64,000 nt of DNA. Source: Salticus scenicus. Taxonomy: Eukaryota; Arthropoda; Arachnida; Araneae; Salticidae. Shown here one piece after another: positions 22,662 through 33,478 of the stretch; the stretch's first letter is position 1, and each line of letters starts with the position of its first letter. The notes under the pieces were generated by a model. The model saw only the letters and a program-made list of their open reading frames with translations, was not told the DNA's origin and ran no database searches. The translations under genes were made by a program, and so were the position numbers. The DNA is taken from NCBI GenBank assembly GCA_963930645.1, contig OZ005650.1, positions 231,984,688 through 232,048,687 of the forward strand, read 5' to 3'.

Positions 22662-22830
22662 AAAATCATATTTATTGAAATTTTATTTTTACGACTGAGT
22701 GAAAATAATGCCTGGACCGGGACTCGAACCCCGGAACTTTGACTTACAAGGTCAAGGTCAAGGTTCGAGTCCCGGTCCAGGCATTATTTTCACTCAGTCG
22801 GAAAAATAAAATTTCAATAAATATGATTTT
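22662..22830 (-). pseudogene. Palindromic tRNA-Thr(UGU)-derived pseudogene
   Basis: Two 69-nt arms (22662-22730 and 22762-22830) are inverted copies with one mismatch, around a 31-nt loop. Read on the minus strand, the loop and proximal arm form the 3' half of a tRNA: anticodon arm TTGAC-CTTGTAA-GTCAA (anticodon TGT, threonine), variable region, T-loop TTCGAGT and acceptor strand CCAGGCA. The place of the 5' half (acceptor, D arm) is taken by an inverted copy of the 3' half plus 45 bp of flank. A normal D arm and box A are absent, so it is not a working gene. Confidence 0.8.
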
Positions 22831-22961
22831 CTTCCATAGTTGATTATGTGATTTTAATAAAAATTAAATATAAAATGTCTAAAATAAAATTAACGTTAAG
22901 GGAAACCGGGCTAATTAGCATAATTTTTTTCTTTTTTTTTTTAATTTTTTGTGCAATACTT

Positions 22962-23390
22962 ACAAGGAAACATTCAAAAGGTGTCATCTTCAAAAAGTAT
23001 TGGAAAAAAAAATATATATATATATTTGATTCTACTGTTCATAAAATGCCAGAAAATGAAAAAATTATCTGCTGAAATTAATTACAGCGACCACAAAAAA
23101 TTATCAAATTAAGCATATTTGGCGATTTCACACTGCTAGGCGTTTGATTTTGAGTACTTGGCGGAAAAGCAAAATACGGTTCTCTTCGTACACGGCAATC
23201 TCGGTTCTAGCGAACATATCGCCTAACAGCGCTAAATCGCCAAATATGCTTAATTTTGATAATTTTTTGTGGTCGCTGTAATTAATTTCAGCCAATAATT
23301 TTTTCATTTTCTGGTGTTTTATGAAAAGTAGAATCACATATATTTTTTTCAATACTTTTTGAAGATGACACCTTTTGAATGTTTCCTTGT
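22962..23390. repeat. Fold-back element with arms of about 160-180 bp
   Basis: Left arm 22962-23142 and right arm 23220-23390 are inverted near-copies around a spacer of about 77 bp. Outer ends are ACAAGGAAACATTCAAAAGG and its complement. Inner ends are TTGGCGATTT…CTAGGCG and its complement. Arms differ by small indels in A/T runs. No clear target duplication or coding capacity. The minus-strand 129-codon frame across the right arm and a poly-T run is spurious. Confidence 0.85.
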
Positions 23391-23479
23391 TAGAGAAATT
23401 CTGATGAATGTATCCGGAAGTATAATTTTTTGGCTTCAAAATTATGTATAACACAACAATTAAAAACGTACTGATATAA

Positions 23480-23480
<1 letters not shown>

Positions 23481-23514
<34 letters not shown>
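23481..23514. repeat. Poly-A run, about 34 nt
   Basis: An uninterrupted A-run. Other runs over about 20 nt in the window are at 5326, 13457, 21270, 22411, 24810, 26060 (about 39 T), 30779, 44189, 51969, 52437 and 54085. Confidence 0.9.
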
Positions 23515-23515
<1 letters not shown>

Positions 23516-23558
23516 ACTTTTCAGAAAGGCTTGGAACTATGCCAGCTAACTCGGGTGT

Positions 23559-25110
23559 GGGTCTAGTTGTAAAGTGAAATCCATCCTATACTTGTAAAAT
23601 TTCGACCATACTCTCATATTTTTTAGCTATTAGGAGCAGTAAAAATACCAATTAAATAGAAAAATCGATAATGCAAAAAAATCTTGTTTATAGTACCAGA
23701 CAGGGGTGCAGAATGTGCCGGAATGCGCGAACAATGTTCGGGGAAAATTTTGAACACTTATTTTGTCAAAATAAAACAAAAATGAAAATGGGAAAAAAAA
23801 AAAAAAATGCTGGTAAAACAAATCTGTAAGGGTGGTTGGCATAACGTAATATGGATAGAAATACTTACGAAGAACACAGCAATTTTCGAGGAAAATTGCT
23901 GTGTTTTGCGTTAATTTTTTCGAAATATATATTTATAATAATATTTGGCCAAATATATCTGCTTAAATATAAACAAATAATGAATTTATCAAGAAGAACA
24001 CATTTTGCTTATTGATATAGCTACCTATCATTATTCATTTAGAATTGGATAAATGTTTGAAATCAACCACGAACATAGGAGTTGCACGCTTATTTATTTG
24101 AACAGGTGGGTTCAATTTGTACATGATTTTACATTGGTCGTATAAAATTGAATCATTCGAATCTTGTCATCTCGATTTTTTCCCCTTTCTGACTATGGTG
24201 GACATGCGAATCTTATTGCTATCGGTTTCACTTTCCTTATAAAATAATGATAGGATTGATATTTGACCAAAACAAATCCACTTACTTTGTATTCTGACTA
24301 GTCAGGAGGCTTTTGATTCTCTGGAGGATTCGTTGTTGTTTTTATTTTATGTGACCTTTCGGCATCTTTTTAAGGTTTTCCGGGGTTCGTAGGAACTGTC
24401 GAAAGAAATCTCTCACTATCGTCTTGGAAGGAGGCTGAAGGTAATCCTTCGTCTTGGAGAGGTTCTTCAACCTTTGAAGGAAAGGTTGATCATTAAGGAA
24501 AGATAAGCTATCGTATATCTATGTTATAGCTACGTCAATTCAATCCATATCTAACTATGGCAACTAGCCTTACAGGGTTACCCATAATGCTGTAATATAA
24601 ATGCTTAATAAAGTATGTTATTAAGCTTAATAAATGCTTAATAAAGTATGTTATTTATTAAGCATTTACCCAACATGGATACCACAGAATTCCAAACATC
24701 TGAAAAAAAAAGAAGTTAATGATACATGCACGCGACAAAAATTAACCTTTATAAAAATCTCCTCAATTTGATCTACTGATTCATCAGACACACACACACA
24801 CAAAATGATAAAAAAAAAAAAAAAAAAAAAAAAAAGGTGAAACAAATTTTTTTTCATGGCGCTTCCAAGCAGATTGAATTTACTGTGGATGGTGCACCTA
24901 TATATACACACCAGTAAAATGACAACGCTCTACCTCGAATGTGGCAAGAAATAGAAGCTGAGTGCCAATTAGCTGAACTTATTATTTAACCGAACTTTCT
25001 TTGCATTACTGATTCTTATATTTAATTGGTACTTTTACTACTCCTAATAGCTCAAAAATATGAGAGTAATTTTACAAGTATAGGATGGATTTCACATTAC
25101 AACTAGCCCC
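23559..25110. mobile_element. DNA element with about 100-bp terminal inverted repeats
   Basis: The arm 23559-23657 matches the complement of 25011-25110 almost throughout: GGTCTAGTTGTAAAGTGAAA, TCCATCCTATACTTGTAAAA, CTCTCATATTTTT, AGCTATTAGGAG and ACCAATTAAAT. The 1.35-kb interior is not coding by eye. A somewhat GC-richer block (24300-24490) includes short repeats of a CTTCGTCTTGGA type. No certain target duplication. Class unknown. Confidence 0.7.
23873..23905. other. Perfect 15-bp hairpin
   Basis: AACACAGCAATTTTC, loop GAG, GAAAATTGCTGTGTT. Lies inside the TIR element above. No T-run follows, so a terminator role is not suggested. Confidence 0.85.
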
Positions 25111-26061
25111 TTATGATAACAACTGTGATCTCCCCTATAAGAGTGATAAATTGAAAAAAAAAATATATATATACCTGTTAAAACGTCACAACAACAATAT
25201 AAGCTCAATATCTATATATTGTTGTACATAAAGTATGTTATTTATTAAGCATTTAATTTTTTTCTATGTTTATTAGCTGAATTTTGTTTAATTGTATTAT
25301 CCACAACGAACTTTTGTTTATAAATAAGAATTACATTATGATTAAAAAAATGTGTAAATAATCAGGGATTAATCATAACCAGGATATATTAAATATCAAG
25401 ATAAAAATTAAAATTTAGATTCATATTAAAAAAAAAAAAAAAAAAAAGCATTCATCGATGTTAATTTTTGCGGTGTTTAAATAAGATCTGTTAGTAAAAT
25501 AATTTTAAATTTAAGAAAATTCATTTGTTAAAAATATTTAACTAACTCAACCATTTAAAACTTACTTTCATCCTCCATATAAAAAATATGATAAAATAAA
25601 TTAAATAATTTCACAGTAATGTTTTAGAGAACGAAACAGAAACTAATTCAAATCTTTATTGTACTAAGAATTTGCATATTATTTCCATATTTAAACTATT
25701 AATGTCTAAATTCCATATGGCAGTGCAAATTCAATATAACCATAACTTATTAGAATATTATAATTAAATTGTTCACTAAGATTAAGATAACGCTTAATTG
25801 CTTTGCTAATACCAAATATCGCGTGTGTTACAGTGTGCTAAAACAATTATTTCAGCTTATGCTTCAGTATTATCACGTAAGATTAATTATCACCTCAGAT
25901 AATTTACACGTGTACTCGTATGGAAATTAACTTGTACTTTACAACGTAACACAGGGATAAGGACTTAATTCAGAAGCATTTGTAAATATATCATTGCTTA
26001 AATATTCGATAAATGATACTATATTAAAACTTATACATCAAGGGAATAAAAATCGTTAAAT

Positions 26062-26102
<41 letters not shown>

Positions 26103-26142
26103 AGATTACAAATATTATCTATAAAAAAAAAAAAGCTTAAAT
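25111..26142. other. AT-rich DNA, no gene seen
   Basis: The phrase AAAGTATGTTATTTATTAAG with CATTTA at 25223-25255 repeats one at 24640-24667. A T-run of about 39 lies at 26060-26098. Otherwise featureless. Confidence 0.5.
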
Positions 26143-26278
26143 ATTCAAATTGGGCTTTGGAAGTGTTTTATATGGTAACAAGTTTTGTGTGAGGGGGCCT
26201 ACCGCCCCTCTCAAACCCCCGTTTCATTAATGCACCTAAATTTACATAGAATTTAATTCTGTTATTAAAATTAAAAGT
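26143..26278 (+). mobile_element. Family B fragment (5' subterminal part)
   Basis: Homologous to the part of family B just inside its 5' end: ATTCAAATTGGGCTTTGGAA, TTTTATATGGTAA, a GTGTGAGGGGGCCTACCGCC block and CCCCGTTTCATTAATGCACC. The true 5' terminus is missing, replaced by poly-T/A. Confidence 0.7.
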
Positions 26279-26645
26279 TTACTTAAAATTATACAGACAA
26301 TTTTCACGCGCAACATTCCTTGAAACTTATCAATCATGATTAAACTTTTCCAGCAACAAACTTATATTAACTTCAAAATACAACATTTGGATCTCCTAAA
26401 ATTCTTCGTTTATAAGCCACTCTAAGAGACACAGACAAAGATCAAACGTTAAAAAACTTGACTACGGCAATGAGGAAGCTTCAAAATGTGTAAATATACA
26501 AAAAACAAGCGACGAATATTTAGCTTAAAACATACATTATTTAACATATCTCTATGAGGAATTTATTTCAATTCCTGAACAGCTTTCCTGGAAATGGTAA
26601 AATATTATTAGTAAAGCATATACACTAATAACAAATAATTAGTGT
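26279..26645. other. Unassigned AT-rich DNA between family B pieces
   Basis: Nothing recognised. It separates two pieces of related elements. Confidence 0.4.
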
Positions 26646-27473
26646 GTTGGCCACCACATGACTTTCTTCTATATTTTCCTATACAAATTCACTCAGTAAA
26701 AATAATTTATTAAAATTATTATTTAAAGAAATTATCTTCCATGATAATGCAAACGATTTCCATATTAGAGAAGTAGTATAACACTAAATGTCCCCCCCCC
26801 TCCCCCCCAAAAAAAAGAAAAAAAAAAGTTAAATTTATTCTCAATTTACATTAAAAAAAATTTTTTTTGTTAAAAATGAAAAAATTGATAACTTTATTTT
26901 AAATTATCACAGATCAATGGTTCAACCAATCGTTTTAAAGGTATTGGCGAGCTCTTTTGAAAGATACCCATCATGAAAATTTACTCCCCTTGATGATGGG
27001 GGTCTTCCCCCCAGGGGGGGGAGGCGAGGCTCCTACATACATAATTTTTCCCCCAGTTGACAATCTCTATTACAAAAAATATATATTCGTTTCATTTGGT
27101 TTAGTGCAGTCCTAGATGTTAAACTCTACTTACCTGCAATTTCCCACATAGACGTAATGTATTTGAATACTTTTGAGTGTTCCTGTACACGAACCATTTG
27201 TTTCATCTCAACGAAAAGCTTAGTGTAGCATCCCTATATGATACACATTTAGAATACCGAGTTTGGAATTTCTGCTACTATTTGTTCTTGAGATATGCTG
27301 ATAACAGACACACACACAGACAGACAGACACACACACACACAGAGAACCTTCGCTAAAAACATGATTTTCGTATTCAGGGGACCTCAGAACATGTAAATA
27401 TAACAAAAACTCACTTTCGAAAATTTGACTCTAAAACAATACTTCCTCTACCGTAAAGGTAAGAGAAAGTGAA
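26646..27473 (+). mobile_element. Hairpin-ended element, family B variant
   Basis: Starts with the variant end TGTTGGCCACCACATGACTT, as in the element at 4345-5140. It continues through the shared body (GATTTCCATATTAGAGAAGT, the CATCATGAAAATTTACTCCC block, CCCCAGTTGAC, ACGTAATGTATTTGA), a CA-rich microsatellite (27305-27345), and ends AATACTTCCTCTACC … GGTAAGAGAAAGT. No coding capacity. Confidence 0.72.
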
Positions 27474-27735
27474 AAAGCTAGCAATGTAGGCAAACTATCC
27501 AGACAAACTAGTTTGATGCTTCTCCAAAAATACTTCTTAAATTAAAATTTAAAGTAATATAACATTGTTTTACAAAAGTAAAGTATTAAAAATAATAATT
27601 TAACTGAAATACATATAGAAAATGATTTAATTATTTCGATAGAATGTAACACAGGGCATCGATTTCTAAACAATAATTTGATTACATTATTATATTAGTT
27701 CTTTTCAGAATGAAGAAAAGCTAAAATAATAATTA
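27474..27735. other. AT-rich spacer
   Basis: Nothing recognised before the (TAA)n-flanked start of the Helitron-like copy. Confidence 0.4.
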
Positions 27736-28653
27736 CTAATAATAATAACCCTCATCTGTAATGAACGATTCGGGTTAGACCGCTTCAAAACAGAAACTTT
27801 TGGCAGCCATTTTTTTCCCCCGTTTGTTCAATTCAACTTACGGAAACATACATATCATTTCCATACATGTTTTGTATCGCACATAGCCTTAATTATTTAC
27901 CCTAAAACCTTGAAAAGCTATTCAATTGTAATGTTTAAAGGTCTAAATTAAATATAACGGATCACTGGCTATTATAAACATGAACCTATAAATATAATTA
28001 TGTAACTTCATGATTATAAACAACGCAATACGAAATAAAAACAAACCAAAACTGTTACCATTCAGAAAATACAAATTCCAAATTGACAACTCTTTAATTC
28101 CGAATGAACGACTCTTTGACTGTTTCATTAAAAAAAAACGCTTAAAATATTTCTAAAACATATTAAAGCCTTTAAAATCTTTAAATAATTGCAGAAACGT
28201 ATTAAAGCCTTTAAATATTTTTATCAAGCTTCATTGTTTGTTTACATTGTAAGGTATGATTGGCTTCGAGTTTAGTACGTAAATGCCGCCAGTTGATTTT
28301 AGTTTTGAAATTAGTGTAAAGTGACAGTTCGGATAGAATGTTTGGTTGGGCAAGTAAAAGTCACCAGTTGAAATGAGTATTGAAAGTAGAGTAGTCTAAG
28401 GTGATAATGTCGAGTCAAGGTAAAATGTTCGGTTGAGAATGAGAAAGTCCCTAGCGGTATCCTGGATATTTTGGCGATGTTGTGTGTGAGATAGCTGGTT
28501 GGAGGTATCGAGTAGAGGTGAATTTGGGTTAACATGGAGTGTCTGTAGTTATTGGATAGTTAGGAAATTTGAAAACAGGATCTACGATAGTCTTAAAAAA
28601 AGTATTTTGGTAAAATGAAGTGAATTGTTTTTTCTTATTATGAGGACTTTAAA

Positions 28654-29565
28654 TACGCAAGCGAAGTGATGACGTCACTGGCCGTTCGCGGATACAAGAA
28701 AAATATTTCCTATGTTAAACACCCAATGGATTTTTCGTAAAAAATTATTAAAAATCGAGGGAAATTATTTTTCGATTTTAATCCCCATATTTAGGTATAG
28801 ATATGTATTAGTTATCATGTGCATGCATTAGATTAAGTTGTTTTTGTTCTAAAATTGATAAAATTTGAATTTTAAATTTCAAAACTCTAGATAAAAAAAA
28901 TGGCAAACTTCCATATTCCATTGAAACCATAAACATTTCAATTCAAAGGATAATATTTACACAATAAATATCCAACTAATATACTAATTAAAAGGAAAAT
29001 GATAAATATTCTATCATAATTTGAAGTGAAATTTGTTTTCAAATGTCTAAATAAAGTACTTGATATAAGATACTAATATGTTGCAGCGGAATGGATTTGA
29101 TATCAGTCATCATTGGCAGAAAAGAAAAAAATATATATATATCGCCAAATTATCTGGCGAATATAATTTAATTCCTTTCAAAAATCATGGTTATTTTAAA
29201 AACTTATATTAAGAGAGTAATGAATAATATGAAACAATATTTCGCACAATATATATTACGAAAATATACATCTGGCCTGTATATTTTCGTAGTACGTTTT
29301 TGATCGCCAAATACAAAAACGCCAAGGACAACAGAGTTTTGAAATTTGAAATTAAAATTTTGTCAATTTGACAGCAAAATAACTCAATCTAACACATGCA
29401 GATGATAACTAATACATATATATACCCAAATATGGGAATTAAAATCGGGAAATAATTTTCCTCGATTTTGAATAATTTTTTACAAAAAATCCAATGGGCG
29501 ATTAACATAGGAAATTATTTTCTAGCATCCACGGACGGTCAGTGACGTCACACTTCGCTTGCGTA
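28654..29565. mobile_element. Long-TIR element E, copy 1
   Basis: A 912-bp element with inverted repeats of more than 200 bp starting TACGCAAGCGAAGTGATGAC and ending with the complement. Each end carries a TGACGTCA octamer within the first 25 bp. The empty site exists in the palindromic copies (CTTTAAACAGAGCAC near 35131 against CTTTAAA-[E]-TAGAGCAC here). The comparison leaves no evident target duplication. AT-rich interior with GCCAAATTAT/CGCCAAATAC motifs. No coding capacity. Confidence 0.88.
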
Positions 29566-29770
29566 TAGAGCACTTAATGGAACACTGGGATGTGTTGTTG
29601 CTGTTGTGTTGTCGGGTCTATATTTTTTGTCAACCAGCAGTTTTTTTATTGCCATTCATATTTATTGATCAGGTAAAATTATTTAATTTCAGAGCGAAAT
29701 TTATAAAATATCGAAACATATTTGATTTATAAACAAAAATTAAAAATACATTTAAATGATCACGTAGTAA

Positions 29771-30413
29771 CCAACGAGATATATTAAGTAGAGTGATAAA
29801 TGTTAACCCTTGAGAAGGTCCAAGATGAGTCATCTGACATGCTCTCCTTGCACCTGCGTATTCGATGGTTCCCTTGGTAACAGCTTATTTTCAGTAAATT
29901 TCTATGGCAAAGGTTTGGAGATTGTTCTTCGCATAAGTCACAAACGCCAATGTTTTTGTTTACTTACGTAGTTTAATATTCTTTTGTTCTAAATCATTTT
30001 GATTTCGATTTTGCTTCTCTTTTATTTCGTGTAGTTGAACTTTAACCGACAATATGCTTAATAGTAGTTGAAAAATTATTATTTGTTGTTAAATTTAGCT
30101 CTTTAAAAGTTTAAATTTTCTTTTATAAACACTTTTAAACTTTGTTGGGAAACGATGAAAAAAAGGTATTTTATTATTTATTAAAATGGCAAATATGTGT
30201 AAAATTATTTTAAAAACAATTTATTTCGGTCATAGGACTGTCGTGTTACCTAATAATAATGATAATTTGTCGAACTAATATTTTAAATGCCAAAATAGCG
30301 ATAAAGGGCCAAACACAGCAACCTATTCGAGCATGTCACGTGATTCATCTTGAACCACGGAAAGTTAATCCTTCATCCATTGAATCAGCACTCTAATTTA
30401 TATATCTCGTTGG
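29771..30413. mobile_element. MITE with TAGTAA target duplication
   Basis: A 643-bp element with terminal repeats CCAACGAGATATAT and similarity extending inward about 90-100 bp (CAAGATGARTCAYSTGACAT, GCTC). It is flanked by TAGTAA on both sides (29765-29770, 30414-30419). The sister copies have the uninterrupted site TGGTAA at 35342-35347, proving insertion. No coding capacity. The superfamily cannot be named from a 6-bp duplication and these ends alone. Confidence 0.87.
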
Positions 30414-30454
30414 TAGTAAGCATCATGATCTAAACATTGTTTTCAAGATTTATC

Positions 30455-30492
30455 GTTCACATTCCGTCATTTTTGACGGGGTTATATACTAG
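30455..30492 (+). repeat. Helitron-type 3' terminus, occurrence 1
   Basis: Hairpin CCGTCA-TTTT-TGACGG (30464-30479), nine bases, then CTAG (30489-30492) and T. This is the hairpin-plus-CTRR end inserted before T that defines Helitrons. The same end recurs at 39600-39643 and, inverted, at 35377-35420. Confidence 0.85.
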
Positions 30493-31130
30493 TATTAATA
30501 ATAATAGTAATAATAATAATAAAAACTAATTAAAAAAAAAATGGGGAATTTCTATACTAATAAAATTTGATTGAAATTGAAAGTGTATGATTTTTAAATG
30601 AAAAATTATAATATATAAAGATTTATAAGTGAGACTACAATGTTAAATAATTTATTAAATTAAAGTTTAATTTATATTGTTTTATAAATAACGAAAATAA
30701 CAATTATTTTTTAAAATCTATTTCTAACTTTATTAAATTTGTGCGACATTTAATGGAACAACATTTTTGATTTATATTAAAAAAAAAAAAAAAAAAAAAA
30801 AACTTTTTGTTTTTTTTTGGATGAACATTAAATTTTATATATAATGGTTGGTTGGTTGGTGTCGTGTCATGGATAGGAAAAAAAAAAAAAATTAGAAGTT
30901 CCAGTAACACTAAGGGAAGACAATATTTGCCTTATACTACAATGTTTTGTTTCCATTGTTATATTCAATGTTCAAAAACATTACTTCTGTCAAGTAGACA
31001 AACTTAAATAAAAAAAAAAAAAAAAGAAAAGAAAAAAAAAAAGAAAACCCTAGAGTAAGTGCTCCAGTGATTGGCATGCTCCAATAATTGACATCTATCC
31101 CGAAATAATTAATAATTAAGAAAAAATAAT
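30493..31130. other. AT-rich spacer between Helitron-like copies
   Basis: (TAA)n at 30495-30522 and A-runs at 30779-30801 and 31010-31044. The segment 31049-31110 (CTCCAGTGATTGGCATGCTC) resembles, inverted, the sequence at 39980-40012 on the far side of the palindrome. Confidence 0.5.
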
Positions 31131-31975
31131 AATTAATAATAATAATGACCCTCATCTGTCATGAACGATTCCGGCTAGACCGCTTCAAAAAAGAAACTTT
31201 TGGCAGCCATTTTTTTTTCCGTTTGTTCAAATCACTCAGCTGGTTCAACTTACGGAAACATACATATAATATGTTTTGTATCGCACGTATTCTTATTTAT
31301 TTCCTGTAAAACCTTGAAAAACTATTCAATTGTAATGCTTAAAGGTCTAAATTAAATATAACGGATCACAGGCTATTATAAACATGAACCTATAAATAGA
31401 ATTATGTAACTTCATGATTATACACAACACAATACGAAATAAAAACAAACCAAAACTGTTGCCATTCAGAAAATACAAATTCCAAATGGACAACTCTTTA
31501 ATTCCGAATGAACGACTCTTTGACTGTTTCATTAAAAAAAAACGCTTAAAATATTTCTAAAACATATTAAAGCCTTTAAAATCTTTAAATATTTGTAGAA
31601 ACGTATTAAAGCCTTTAAATATTTTTATCAAGCTTCATTGTTTGTTTACATTGTAAGGTATGATTGGCGTTGAGTTTAGTACGTAAATGCCGCCAGTTGA
31701 TTTTAGTTTTGAAATTAGTGTAAAGTGATAGTTCGGATAGAATGTTTGGTTGGGCAAGTAAAAGTCACCAGTTGAAATGAGTATTGAAAGTAGAGTAGTC
31801 TAAGGTGATAATGTCGAGTCAAGGTAAAATGTTCGGTTGAGAATGAGAAAGTCCCTAGCTGTATCCTGGATATTTTGGCGATGTTGTGTGTGAGATAGCT
31901 GGTTGGAAGTATCGAGTAGATGTGAATTTGGGTTAGCATGGAGTGTCTGTAATTATTGGATAGTTAGTTAGAAAA

Positions 31976-32839
31976 TACGCAAGCAAAGTGATGACGTCAC
32001 TGGGCGTCAGTGGATGCAAGAAAAAGGTTTCCTATGTTAATCGCCTATTGGATTTTTTGTAAAAATTATTAAAAATTGAGGAAAATTATTTCCTGATTTT
32101 AATCCCCATATTTCGGTATAGATATGTATTAGTTATCGTGTGCATGCGTTAGATTAAGTTGTTTTTGCTGTAAAATTGATAGAATTTAAATTTTAAATTT
32201 CAAAACTCTAGAAAAAAAAAATGGCAAACTTCCATATTCGATTGAAAACATAAACATTTCATTTCAAAGGATGATATTTACACAATAAATATCCAACTAA
32301 TATACTAATCAGAAGGAAAATGATAAATATTCTATCATAATTTGAAATCAAATTTGTTTTTAAATGTCTGAATAAAGTGTCTGATATAAGATACTCATAT
32401 GTTGCAGCGGAATAGATTTAATATATCTGTCATCCTTGGCGAAAAAAAAAATATTGCCAAATTATTTGGCGAACATATTTAATTCCTTTCAAAAATCATG
32501 GTTATTTTAACAACTTATATTAAGAGAGCGATGAATAACATGAAACAATATTTCGTACAATACATATTACGAAAATAAACATCTGGCATGTATATTTTCG
32601 TAGTATGTTTTTAATCGCCAAATACAAAAAACGCCAAAGATGACACAGTTTTAAAATTTAAAATTTTGTCAATTTGACATCAAAATAACTCAATCTATAC
32701 CCAAATACGGGTATTAAAATCGGGAAATAATTTTCCTCGATTTTAATAATTTTTTACAAAAAATCCAATGGACGATTAACATAGGGAATCTTTTTCTTGC
32801 ATCCACGGATGGTCAGTGACGTCACACTTCGCTTCCGTA
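31976..32839. mobile_element. Long-TIR element E, copy 2
   Basis: TACGCAAGCAAAGTGATGAC … CACTTCGCTTCCGTA, 864 bp. It is inserted between GAAA and TTTGAAAACAGG; copy 1 of the host shows the empty site GGAAATTTGAAAACAGG at about 28564-28580. Again no obvious target duplication. Confidence 0.87.
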
Positions 32840-33064
32840 TTTGAAAACAGGATCTTCGATAGCCTTAAAAAAAATTATTTTGGTAAAATGAAGTGAATCG
32901 TTATTTACTTCCTCTTACCCATAGGGTCGAGACAGTATTGTTTTAGGGTCAAATTTTCGAACGTGAGTTTTTGTTATACTTACATGTTCTGAGGTCCCCT
33001 GAATACGAAAATCACGTTTTTAGCGAATGGTCTCTGTTTGTGTCTGTTTGTCTGTCTGTGTGTC

Positions 33065-33239
33065 CACGCCCTGACTAACGGCAGGGCATACGGCGCAAAT
33101 GCCCTGGGCCCCCCTTCTGGAAGCCCCCCCCTACAGGCGTATGCAGAAATTCTGCAGCCTAAAGAGCTATTATCCCACTGCAAGGGGTCCCCCAGAATAG
33201 GCTTGTCCCCGGGATCCAGGTAGTCTAAGTCGGGCCCTG
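33065..33239. mobile_element. 175-bp GC-rich insert in microsatellite
   Basis: A GC-rich block bounded by CACGCCCTGACTAACGG and …AAGTCGGGCCCTG, inserted in the TG microsatellite of the family B element. TGTGTGTC lies on both sides (33057-33064, 33240-33247), compatible with an 8-bp hAT-type duplication but ambiguous in a simple repeat. The ends resemble degenerate CAGGG-type terminal repeats. The mirrored copy is at 37469-37643. Open frames of 61-67 codons in it are not genes. Confidence 0.6.
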
Positions 33240-33478
33240 TGTGTGTCTGTTATCAGCATATCTCAAGAACAAATAGTAGCAGAAATTCCAAACTCGGTAT
33301 TCTAAATGTGTATCATATAGGGATGCTACAGTAAGATTTTCGTTAAGATGAAGCAAATGGTTCGTGTACAGGGACATTCAAAAGTACTCAAATACATTAC
33401 GTCTATGAGGGAAATTGTAGGTAAGTAGAATTAACATCTATAGACTGCACTAAACAAAATGAAACGAATATATATTTT

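Larger units (their letters stand above)
27736..30492 (+). mobile_element. Non-autonomous Helitron-like element, copy 1 (single)
   Basis: Three homologous copies occur in the window (this one, 31131-35376 and, inverted, 35377-39600), which defines the unit. It begins after a short (TAA)n tract at ACCCTCATCTGT and ends with a hairpin and CTAG followed by T, the canonical Helitron 3' end. Without its own insertions it has about 1.2 kb of unit DNA. Two insertions are present here and absent from the other copies at the same sites: a long-TIR element (28654-29565) and a MITE (29771-30413). No Rep/helicase coding is present, and the 74- and 61-codon frames are chance. The 5' end lacks an obvious Helitron TC start, so the class rests on the 3' end. 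Confidence 0.7.

Noticed and set aside
23128..23517. 129-codon minus-strand open frame
   Set aside because: It starts in a poly-T run (read as poly-F) and runs through a fold-back arm, so it is an artefact of repeats.
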